A model generated the notes under the pieces. That model ran no database searches. It saw only the letters and a list, made by a program, of their open reading frames with translations, and was not told where the DNA came from. Position numbers and translations under genes: made by a program. A DNA stretch of 64,000 nt, taken from NCBI GenBank assembly GCA_009692205.1, contig SHZR01000002.1:1-64000 (forward strand), written 5' to 3'. The stretch comes from Gemmatimonadota bacterium (GTDB lineage: Bacteria > Gemmatimonadota > Gemmatimonadetes > Longimicrobiales > Gaopeijiaceae). This document shows, one piece after another, positions 17,659-24,889 of the stretch; position 1 is the first letter of the stretch; each line of letters opens with the position of its first letter.

Positions 17659-18834
17659 CTACGCCGAGCGCTCCAGCGCCTGGCGTAGGTCGTCGATCAC
17701 GTCCGTCGGGGCTTCGAGTCCGACCGATATGCGCACGAGGCCCGGAGTGATGACCACCGCCAGGCGCTCCTCCTCGGTGAGCTTGGCGTGCGTCGTCGAG
17801 GCAGGGTGACTCGCGATCGTGCGCGTGTCCCCGAGGTTCGCGGTGAGCGAACACATTTGGAGGGCGTCGAGGAAGCGCTTCCCATGCTCGAGACCGCCCA
17901 CGAGCCGAAACGAGAGCACCGCGCCGCCGCCGGTCATCTGGCGCTTGGCCAGGTCGTACTGCGGGTGTGACGCCAGGAACGGGTACTTCACGTCCGCGAC
18001 ACCCTTCTGCCCCTCGAGCCAGCGCGCCACGAGCATCGCGTTCTCGGAGTGCTTCTCCATGCGGAGCTCGAGCGTCTCCACGCTCTTCGACAGGATCCAG
18101 GCGTTGAAGGGCGAGAGCGCGGGGCCCGTCGTGCGCGCGAAGTCGAAGATCTTCTTGACCAGGTCGGCTCGCCCGACCACGACGCCACCCATCACGCGCC
18201 CCTGCCCGTCGATGAACTTGGTGGCCGAATGGATCACGAGGTGCGCGCCGAACTCGAGGGGGCGCTGGTGGATCGGCGTCGCGAAGGCGTTGTCGACCGC
18301 CAGGATCAGATTCCGCTTCGCCGCGAGCGCACCCAAGCGCTGCAGGTCGACGAGATCCACCGCGGGATTCGTCGGCGTCTCGGCGAAGATGAGGCGGGTG
18401 TTCTCCTGGACCTGGGCGTCCCAGGAATCCGGATCCCACGCGTCGAAGTACGAGTGCGAGATCCCCCAGCGGGGCAGGATCTTGGTCAGCATCGTGTGCG
18501 TCGCCCCGAAGATCGAGCGGCAGCACAGGAGGTGGTCGCCGGCCGAGAGCAGCGCGCCGAACGTCGCGAACACGGCCGCCATGCCGGTCGCGGTCGCGTG
18601 TCCGGCCTCGGCTCCCTCTAGGATCCGGATCTTCTCCGCGAGCTCGGCCACGTTGGGGTTCGTGAACCGGCTGTAGATGTTGCGATCGATCTCGTCCGCG
18701 AAGGCTGCCCGCATCTCCTCGCTGTCGTCGAACACGAAGCTCGACGTCGCGAAGATGGGGACCGAGTGCTCCCGGTGCGACGTAACCGGAGCTTGAGTCC
18801 GGACGGCGGAGGTCTGCGGCTTCGGGTCCGTCAT
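17659..18834 (-). CDS. metZ: O-succinylhomoserine sulfhydrylase (PLP)
   Basis: 391 residues from the ATG at 18832-18834. The frame is open upstream, but that part is an Arg-rich run overlapping ilvC. This is a Cys/Met metabolism PLP enzyme: substrate and PLP motifs Y-S-R-F-T-N-P-N, A-T-G-M-A-A, and the Schiff-base Lys in S-A-T-K-F-I-D-G-Q-G-R. That last motif is typical of MetZ, which makes homocysteine from O-succinylhomoserine and sulfide. It lies 13 bases downstream of ilvC on the same strand, so it is probably transcribed with ilvN-ilvC. Cystathionine gamma-synthase is the main alternative. Confidence 0.85.
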   Translation of the reverse strand: MTDPKPQTSAVRTQAPVTSHREHSVPIFATSSFVFDDSEEMRAAFADEIDRNIYSRFTNPNVAELAEKIRILEGAEAGHATATGMAAVFATFGALLSAGDHLLCCRSIFGATHTMLTKILPRWGISHSYFDAWDPDSWDAQVQENTRLIFAETPTNPAVDLVDLQRLGALAAKRNLILAVDNAFATPIHQRPLEFGAHLVIHSATKFIDGQGRVMGGVVVGRADLVKKIFDFARTTGPALSPFNAWILSKSVETLELRMEKHSENAMLVARWLEGQKGVADVKYPFLASHPQYDLAKRQMTGGGAVLSFRLVGGLEHGKRFLDALQMCSLTANLGDTRTIASHPASTTHAKLTEEERLAVVITPGLVRISVGLEAPTDVIDDLRQALERSA

Positions 18835-18847
18835 CGCTCGAGCGTGC

Positions 18848-20017
18848 CTATCTGCGGGATCCCCGCTTCTTGCGAGGCGCGGCCCGCTTGGCGGCCTTCC
18901 GCTTCGCCGGCGCCGCGCGCTTGGCCGACGCCTTCTTCTTGGACGCCTTCTTCTTCGCCGGCGCATCCTTGCCGGACGCTACGGGCCGGAGGGCACGCAC
19001 GGCCTTGCCGGCCCGCCAGATCTCTTCGTTGCCGAGAGCCGCAAGCTCCTTTTCGAGCCGCTCGCGATAGTCGGGACGGCTGCACGTGGTGATGACGATG
19101 CGCGCCTCGTTCCCCGACTCGACGCTCTTGTAGAGCTCCTCGTAGACGGGCGCCACGGCCTCGCGGAATTTGTGCCGCCAGTCGAGCGCGCCCCGCTGTG
19201 CCGTGGTCGAGCAGTTGGCGTACATCCAGTCCATGCCGTTCTCGGCGACCAGCGGCATGAGGCTCTGCGTGAGCTCCTCTACGGTCTCGTTGAATGCCTC
19301 CGACGGCGAGTGGCCGTGTTTCCTCAAGCACTTGAACTGCGCCTCGAAGATGCCGGCGATGGCACCCATCAGGACGCCGCGCTCTCCGGTCAGGTCGGAG
19401 AGCACTTCCTTCCGGAAGTCGGTCTCGAACAGGTAGCCGGACCCGACGCCGATGCCGAGCGAGATCACCCGCTCTTTGGCGCGACCGGTCGCGTCCTGGA
19501 AGATGGCGTAGCTCGAGTTGAGGCCCTTCCCCTGGAGGAAGAGGCGGCGGAGCGACGTGCCCGAGCCCTTGGGCGCCACGAGCACCACGTCGATGTCCTT
19601 CGGCGGGATGACCCCGGTGTCCTCCTTGAACGTGATCGCGAAGCCGTGCGAGAAGTAGAGGCACTTCCCCTTGGTGAGGTGCGGCTTGATGGTGGGCCAC
19701 AAGGCGATCTGGCCGGCGTCGGAGAGCAGGTACTGGATGATCGTGCCGCGCTTCGCGGCCTCCTCGATGTCGAAGAGCGTCTTCCCGGGGACCCAGCCGT
19801 CCTCGACAGCCTTGTCCCACGTCTTCGTGCCCTTCCGCTGGCCCACGATGACCTTGAAGCCGTTGTCGCGCAGGTTGAGCGCCTGGCCGGGGCCCTGCAC
19901 GCCGTATCCGAGGATCGCGATGGTCTCGCTCTTGAGGGCCGCCTTGGCCTTCTTGAGGGGCCATTCCCCACGCGTGACCACGTTCTCTTTCTCGTCACCA
20001 AACTGAATCTGCGCCAT
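18848..20017 (-). CDS. ilvC: Ketol-acid reductoisomerase, Ilv5 type, with basic tail
   Basis: 389 residues. It catalyses the NADPH-dependent isomeroreduction of acetolactate in valine and isoleucine synthesis. The Rossmann motif G-Y-G-V-Q-G-P-G-Q-A-L-N-L-R-D-N-G is followed by the all-helical domain with C-S-T-T-A-x-R-G-A-L-D-W. Wording throughout is much closer to the mitochondrial fungal enzyme (for example G-W-V-P-G-K, L-T-K-G-K-x-L-Y-F-S-H-G-F, N-G-H-S-P-S-E-A-F-N-E-T-V-E-E) than to enterobacterial IlvC. After the normal end (about residue 346) comes a tail of roughly 35 residues made almost only of Lys, Arg, Ala, Pro and Ser, like histone H1. That tail is not needed for catalysis. Confidence 0.95.
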   Translation of the reverse strand: MAQIQFGDEKENVVTRGEWPLKKAKAALKSETIAILGYGVQGPGQALNLRDNGFKVIVGQRKGTKTWDKAVEDGWVPGKTLFDIEEAAKRGTIIQYLLSDAGQIALWPTIKPHLTKGKCLYFSHGFAITFKEDTGVIPPKDIDVVLVAPKGSGTSLRRLFLQGKGLNSSYAIFQDATGRAKERVISLGIGVGSGYLFETDFRKEVLSDLTGERGVLMGAIAGIFEAQFKCLRKHGHSPSEAFNETVEELTQSLMPLVAENGMDWMYANCSTTAQRGALDWRHKFREAVAPVYEELYKSVESGNEARIVITTCSRPDYRERLEKELAALGNEEIWRAGKAVRALRPVASGKDAPAKKKASKKKASAKRAAPAKRKAAKRAAPRKKRGSRR

Positions 20018-20037
20018 GTGTCGTCCTTTGAGGTGAA

Positions 20038-20523
20038 TCAGTGCTTAACGCCCCTCGCCATCGCCATGGCGCCACTGCGCACCACGGTTTCGATTTCGGC
20101 GAGGTCGGCTACCGTGTCCATGAACCGATCGATCTCGGGCCCATTGCCCACCAACTCCAACGTCCCGTGCCCTTCGTCGTACCCGAGGACGTGCCCGCCG
20201 AAGCCCTTCAGGAGGGTAGCGAGCTTCGCGCGCGAACTCTCAGGAGCCCGGATCTTGAAGAGCGCCAGCTCACGCTCGATGTGGTCGACCCCCGTCATGT
20301 CCACGATGCTCACCACGTCCACGAGCTTGCCGACCTGCTTGCAGATCTGGTGGATGACCTCGTCCGAGCCCGTCGTGACCACGGTCAGCCGCGACACGGA
20401 GTCGTTGTCCGTGGGGGCGACATTCAGGCTCTCGATGTTGTATCCACGCGACGAAAACAGGCTGGCGACCCGTGCCAGGGCGCCTGCCTGATTCTCCAGT
20501 AGAATCGCGATGATATGACGCAT
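20038..20523 (-). CDS. ilvN: Acetolactate synthase small (regulatory) subunit
   Basis: 161 residues, the usual length. The N-terminal ACT domain begins R-H-I-I-A-I-L-L-E-N-Q-A-G-A-L-A-R-V and includes the R-G-Y-N-I-E-S-L motif that binds valine between subunits. The C-terminal domain follows from about residue 80. It activates the catalytic subunit and confers feedback inhibition. It leads the minus-strand run ilvN-ilvC-metZ (20 bases to ilvC). Its catalytic partner ilvB is transcribed the other way from the same 100-base intergenic gap. The symbol ilvH would be equally valid. Confidence 0.92.
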   Translation of the reverse strand: MRHIIAILLENQAGALARVASLFSSRGYNIESLNVAPTDNDSVSRLTVVTTGSDEVIHQICKQVGKLVDVVSIVDMTGVDHIERELALFKIRAPESSRAKLATLLKGFGGHVLGYDEGHGTLELVGNGPEIDRFMDTVADLAEIETVVRSGAMAMARGVKH

Positions 20524-20626
20524 GGGGGTGTCCTTGGGGGCCTTCCGACCTCGCCTCCGTAAGGGGGCAAGTTCGCCCCGGACGCGCGACTATTGCAATG
20601 GGCCGAATCCCCTTCGACTTTGTAGC
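20524..20626. promoter_or_regulatory. Divergent control region ilvN / ilvB
   Basis: About 100 bases separate the ilvN start from the GTG of ilvB, so both promoters must lie here unless they sit inside the genes. I see no convincing -35/-10 pair and no leader peptide rich in branched-chain codons. A GGGGGC/GCCCCC-type inverted pair around 20565-20580 (GGGGGCAAGTTCGCCCC) could form a small hairpin on either strand. Co-regulation of the two subunits through a shared operator is an inference. Confidence 0.4.
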
Positions 20627-22480
20627 GTGACGCAAACCCAAGTCAAAGACAAGCCGATCCGCTCAGGCACGCGCCCGGGCCGGGTCCTGAGCGGCGCCGA
20701 CATGATCGTCGAGGTCCTCGCATCCGAGGGCGTCGACACGATCTTCGGCTATAGCGGCGGCGCCATTCTGCCCACGTACGACGCGGTGTTTCGCTACAAC
20801 GCCGAGCACGCCGCGGGCGGCAAAGAGCCGATGCCGCTGATCGTTCCCGCGAACGAGCAGGGCGCGGGCTTCATGGCCGCCGGATACGCGCGGGCCAGCG
20901 GGAAGCCAGGCGTGGTGCTCGTGACGTCCGGCCCCGGTGCCACCAACTGCGTGACCCCGGTCAGGGACTGCATGGCCGACTCGGTTCCCATCGTGGTCCT
21001 CTGCGGGCAGGTGCCCACGGGTGCCGTGGGTACCGATGCGTTCCAGGAGGCTCCGGTGACCACCATCATGGGCACCGCCGCCAAGCACGTGTTCCTGGTC
21101 ACCGACCCCGAGAAGCTCGAGGCCACGGTGCGCACCGCGTTCGAGATCGCCCGCACGGGTCGGCCCGGTCCGGTCGTCGTCGATATTCCCAAGGACGTGC
21201 AGAACTGGGAGGGAGCGTTCCGCGGCGAGGGACGGCTTCCGATTCCTGGGTACCGGCAGCGTCTGGAGCTCGTCGACAGCCAGACGATGGGCGAGGACGG
21301 TTGTCGCGAGTTCTTCGAGATGCTCGCCGAGAGCCGCCGGCCTCTGATCTACGCCGGCGGAGGGGTGATCAAGGCGAACGCGAGCGAGGGGCTACGCGCC
21401 CTCGCGGAGACGTTCGGCATCCCGGTCGTCACGACGCTGATGGGACTCGGCGCGATGGATACCACGCGCCCGCTCGCTCTGCACATGCTCGGCATGCACG
21501 GTGCCGCGTACGCCAATTACGCGGTGGACGACTGCGACCTGCTCATCGCCGTGGGCGCGCGCTTCGACGACCGCGTCGCGGCCGCTCCACTGAAGTTCGC
21601 TCCCAAGGCGCGGCGCGTAGTGCACCTGGACATCGATCCCTCCGAGATCGGCAAGGTCAAGCGCGCGGACTGGCACTACGTCGGCCGTCTGCGTGAGGCG
21701 CTCGATGCTCTGGTCGCGTACGGAAACCACACGGCGTTCAAGGGCGAGTTCGCGACGTGGCACGCCGAGGTCGGCGCGCTCAAGACCACGTACGCGATGA
21801 ACTACGACCGGCAGAGCGCGCTCATCCAGCCCCACCACGTGCTCGAGACGATGAACCGCATCACACGCGGCGACGCCATCGTCTCCACGGGCGTGGGCCA
21901 GCATCAGATGTGGGCCGCCCAGTACTGCGACTTCCGTGAGCCGAATCTCTGGCTCACGTCCGGCAGCATGGGCACGATGGGCTTCGGCCTGCCCGCCGCG
22001 ATCGGCGCACAGTTCGCGCGCCCCGACCGGCTGGTCATCGACGTGGACGGCGACGCGAGTATCCGCATGAACCTGGGCGAGCTCGAGACCGTCACTACGT
22101 ACAACCTGCCCATCAAGGTCATGGTGCTGAATAACTTCGGTGACGGCATGGTGATGCAGTGGCAGCGACTCTTCTTCAAGGGTCGGCTGTCGGGGAGCGA
22201 CAAGTCGCTCCGCAAGAAGGACTTCGTGAAGGCGGCGGAGGCGGACGGATTCGGATACGCGAAGCGGCTGGACCGGAAAGAGGACGTGCCTCGCGTCATG
22301 GAGGAGTTCCTGAGCGCCGACGGGCCGGCCTTCCTCGACGTGATCATCGACCCGGGGGCGAGTGTGTACCCGATGGTGGGACCGGGGCTCTCGTATCGGG
22401 AGATGATCACGGGGGACTTCATACCGAATCGGTATGAGGGACATAAGCCGGTCGAGCCGGAGTCCTCCGAAATGTTCTAG
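20627..22480 (+). CDS. ilvB: Acetolactate synthase large (catalytic) subunit
   Basis: 617 residues from GTG at 20627; the frame is open back to 20522, but that stretch has no recognisable content. ThDP enzyme with three domains: the catalytic Glu lies in A-N-E-Q-G-A-G-F, the FAD/quinone-binding middle domain about 220-370, and the ThDP motif G-D-A-S-I-R-M-N near residue 475. It condenses two pyruvates, or pyruvate with 2-oxobutyrate. The residue before the catalytic Glu is Asn where His is usual (R/K-H-E-Q). F-x-G-Y-x-G-G-A and T-S-G-P-G-A-T-N are standard. The regulatory subunit ilvN is divergent. Confidence 0.93.
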   Translation: MTQTQVKDKPIRSGTRPGRVLSGADMIVEVLASEGVDTIFGYSGGAILPTYDAVFRYNAEHAAGGKEPMPLIVPANEQGAGFMAAGYARASGKPGVVLVTSGPGATNCVTPVRDCMADSVPIVVLCGQVPTGAVGTDAFQEAPVTTIMGTAAKHVFLVTDPEKLEATVRTAFEIARTGRPGPVVVDIPKDVQNWEGAFRGEGRLPIPGYRQRLELVDSQTMGEDGCREFFEMLAESRRPLIYAGGGVIKANASEGLRALAETFGIPVVTTLMGLGAMDTTRPLALHMLGMHGAAYANYAVDDCDLLIAVGARFDDRVAAAPLKFAPKARRVVHLDIDPSEIGKVKRADWHYVGRLREALDALVAYGNHTAFKGEFATWHAEVGALKTTYAMNYDRQSALIQPHHVLETMNRITRGDAIVSTGVGQHQMWAAQYCDFREPNLWLTSGSMGTMGFGLPAAIGAQFARPDRLVIDVDGDASIRMNLGELETVTTYNLPIKVMVLNNFGDGMVMQWQRLFFKGRLSGSDKSLRKKDFVKAAEADGFGYAKRLDRKEDVPRVMEEFLSADGPAFLDVIIDPGASVYPMVGPGLSYREMITGDFIPNRYEGHKPVEPESSEMF

Positions 22481-22612
22481 GGTTAGCGACACCGCCGTCC
22501 TGCAGGTTGCCTGCGTAAAGGGTCGGGGGCGACGTCGCTAACCCAGCCGACGGGTTTCCGACATCGAGTGTCGGAAACCCGCCTCGAGAGGCGACATGCT
22601 TCGCACGTCGCC
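22480..22612. repeat. Cluster of nested inverted repeats after ilvB
   Basis: Three hairpins follow each other. First, GGGTTAGCGAC (22480-22490) pairs perfectly with 22534-22544, enclosing a smaller GCAGG-TTG-CCTGC hairpin. Second, CGGGTTTCCGACA (22551-22563) pairs perfectly with 22569-22581 across TCGAG. Third, GGCGAC (22590-22595) pairs with GTCGCC (22607-22612), with an inner TGC/GCA. The first arm starts inside the ilvB stop codon. No T run follows, so this is not a simple terminator. It may be a REP/MITE-like palindromic element or a structured RNA. Confidence 0.7.
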
Positions 22613-22923
22613 CACGGGAGTCGGCCGTGCGAATGCGTCGAGGTGGTTGGGGGAGGGACGGGTAGGGTGGTGCAGTTCAATTGAGGGTGACACGTGCCTA
22701 GGGCACGGTCGTGTGCTCCTCTCGATTGCGGTTACCGCGAATACAATGCGGCCACGAGCTGAAGCAGCAGCTCCTCGCCATTCGCGAGTGGCGGGTTGGC
22801 GGGCAGGCCGGGAAGCGCGAAGCGCGACTTCTCGATGCACTCCTGGATCTGGGAGAACTGGACGTTGAGTCTACGCATGGGTCGCGTGGCCGCACGCGGT
22901 CAGGAGCTTGCAAGAGTGGATGG
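22613..22923. other. Intergenic stretch, no gene recognised
   Basis: The short frames here on both strands have no family resemblance and shadow each other. Base composition is visibly less GC-rich than the ilv region. It marks the edge of the accessory island that carries the helicase operon. Confidence 0.5.
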
Positions 22924-23358
22924 TCATCGGAGGAAGCTCATCCCCAGCACCAGGACACCGAGCAGCACAAGGAGTCCCACAAGCAAGTAGTGCCGCCGCG
23001 TCTGCTTAACGAGCTCTTGGTTGACGATGCCCTGCAACCGCGTTTGTCCCTCTTGAAGCCCGGAGATTGATTGCTCCAGCCGCTTGACCGACTCCACGAG
23101 CTTGCCGATGGCGCGGATATCATCGTGCAACTCTACGAAACCGAGCTCCCTAAGGGACAGGAGGAGCTCCTTCATCCTGACGGAGATCGGAACCAGCCCG
23201 TTCGCGGCCGCCTGGGTCGCGTCCACTGCTCCCTCGAGAGACTCGCGAACGTCGCGGTACCCACCCATCTCCGTTCGCAGTTGGTTCAGAGCCTCGATGA
23301 GCTCGGACGCTTCTTCTTCAGCCTGGAGGAAGCGGTCACGCACGCTGTCTTCAGTCAT
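22924..23358 (-). CDS. Tail-anchored coiled-coil protein
   Basis: 144 residues. There is no signal peptide. Residues about 5-115 are amphipathic helix with heptad-like spacing (coiled coil), and a single hydrophobic segment near 124-141 (L-L-V-G-L-L-V-L-L-G-V-L-V-L-G) sits almost at the C-terminus with Arg/His on its inner side. This predicts a cytoplasmic protein anchored by its tail in the inner membrane. Its start overlaps the end of the helicase gene by 8 bases, so the two are translationally coupled. The function is unknown; a membrane-linked effector or tether for the helicase is one possibility. Confidence 0.65.
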   Translation of the reverse strand: MTEDSVRDRFLQAEEEASELIEALNQLRTEMGGYRDVRESLEGAVDATQAAANGLVPISVRMKELLLSLRELGFVELHDDIRAIGKLVESVKRLEQSISGLQEGQTRLQGIVNQELVKQTRRHYLLVGLLVLLGVLVLGMSFLR

Positions 23359-24889
23359 GTCTGGTTACGCCGGAATGAGGATGAGCGATCGCCGTTCGCC
23401 GCAGACGCGTCATCAACGGCGCGACCAGCTCGACGGCCAGATGAGGAGGGAGGCGACCACATAGCTCTCGCTGAAACGGGCGACCGGCTCCTGAAGCCAG
23501 AATCGCACTTTGGACGAGCCGCTGACCAGGGCGCCCACGCGATTCGACGAACGACGTGAGGTCCGCCACGACCGTCGCGAGATCCTGCTCCGAGGCGCCG
23601 TACTTCTCCCGCCCGAACGCCAGCGCCGCACGCACGTCCTCCGTGACCCTTTCCCAATCTGGATCCGTCACGCAGGCTTCCGCAAATGCTCTGAGGAATA
23701 GGAAAGCGGGCTGATCCGGATAGGAATTCAGTTGCCGCGCTGCGGCTCCGCGGAGCTCCTCCGCGTGCCGGCTCGATACGACCTCTTCCAGTACCAGCCT
23801 GAGGGCATCCGCTCCCAGCCCTCCCTTGGCCCCGATCTCTTCGAGTCGAACGTCCCAGTCGGTTTGCGTGAGATACTGGAGGACCCTCTTCTTGAGAACC
23901 TCCGAACCGTTGATCGCCGTCACGGCCTGGGACGCTGCCTGGAGCATTTCGCTGAGTCCACGCCGACGCGCGAGCTCCACTGTCTCGTAGATGAACTCGA
24001 TCAGAAGCTTGGCGCCGTGCACGATCCGCAGAGTGGGGTCGGCGGGTGCGTTGCGGGCGAACTCCTGCTGGAGAATATCTCCCCGGCGCACCTGATATGC
24101 CCGACCGTAATTCCCAAGTGCGACCGCCATCGAATCGCCCTCTTGATCGCCGAGCACGAGCTGGAGTTCTCGCTTCGCCCAGTCGAGCGTGTAATCGCGA
24201 ACTACACCCAATGTGACTAAGTGGTAGACGGCCTTCTCGGAGGCTTGCTTCTCGGCGTCGCCCTCGTGCTTTCCGTGCGAAAGACCGACCCAGCTGAATG
24301 CTACCGCCTTGTCCGGCACGATCGAGCCCAGCCGGCCCAGGACGTGCTTGACCATTTGAAGATCCTCGTCGAGGCCCGCAAAGGCACGCGTGTGAAAGTA
24401 GAGCGCACGTGTGACATCGTCGGCCTCATCCCACTCCACGTCATCGACGAGCTCAATGACTGTTTCGATCGGAGTATTGGGATCCAACAGTTGCCGAGCA
24501 CGACGAGGGTGGTCGACGGAAAGAACGATGTCGCAATGGGCGGTGTGTTGGTCCCTCCCGGCGCGACCTGCCTGCTGATAGAAGGCCTCCACGGTCTGTG
24601 GAAGTCCCAAGTGCGCGGTGAAACGAATGTTCGGCTTGTCGATGCCCATGCCGAACGCGTTTGTGCATGCCAGGACGCTGATGCGATTGCGCTTGAAGTC
24701 CCGAGCCACTCGCATGTTGTGCTCTTCCCAATCGCCCGAGATCCCTTTGGGCGCCGAGCCGCTGTAGGTCTCGACCCTCATGCGGAGCGTTTCAGCAAGC
24801 CCCTGGGCAACGGCCAGCGTCCCAAACTGCCGATTCACGTGAGGGCAAAACACGAGTCCTGCCCCCCCCGTTTCCGCCGCCCGTCGCAT
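23351..24889 (-). CDS. RecQ-type helicase, C-terminal half (after frameshift)
   Basis: 512 codons open, but the true reading probably enters this frame at the G8 run (24862-24869 on the plus strand) rather than at the ATG at 24889. It supplies the missing second RecA-like domain: V-F-C-P-H-V-N, then A-C-T-N-A-F-G-M-G-I-D-K-P (motif V) and Q-Q-A-G-R-A-G-R-D (motif VI), as in RecQ helicases. About 330 further residues form a helical region without a recognised HRDC domain. With one G fewer the two halves join into a single 1288-residue protein. The coiled-coil gene overlaps its end. Confidence 0.75.
   Translation of the reverse strand: MRRAAETGGAGLVFCPHVNRQFGTLAVAQGLAETLRMRVETYSGSAPKGISGDWEEHNMRVARDFKRNRISVLACTNAFGMGIDKPNIRFTAHLGLPQTVEAFYQQAGRAGRDQHTAHCDIVLSVDHPRRARQLLDPNTPIETVIELVDDVEWDEADDVTRALYFHTRAFAGLDEDLQMVKHVLGRLGSIVPDKAVAFSWVGLSHGKHEGDAEKQASEKAVYHLVTLGVVRDYTLDWAKRELQLVLGDQEGDSMAVALGNYGRAYQVRRGDILQQEFARNAPADPTLRIVHGAKLLIEFIYETVELARRRGLSEMLQAASQAVTAINGSEVLKKRVLQYLTQTDWDVRLEEIGAKGGLGADALRLVLEEVVSSRHAEELRGAAARQLNSYPDQPAFLFLRAFAEACVTDPDWERVTEDVRAALAFGREKYGASEQDLATVVADLTSFVESRGRPGQRLVQSAILASGAGRPFQRELCGRLPPHLAVELVAPLMTRLRRTAIAHPHSGVTRHD

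Noticed and set aside
20524-20626. Attenuator or T-box for branched-chain amino acids
   Set aside because: No leader peptide with Leu/Val/Ile codons and no alternative terminator hairpin could be found in the 100 bases.
22480-22612. CRISPR array
   Set aside because: The repeats are palindromes of different sequence, not direct repeats with spacers.
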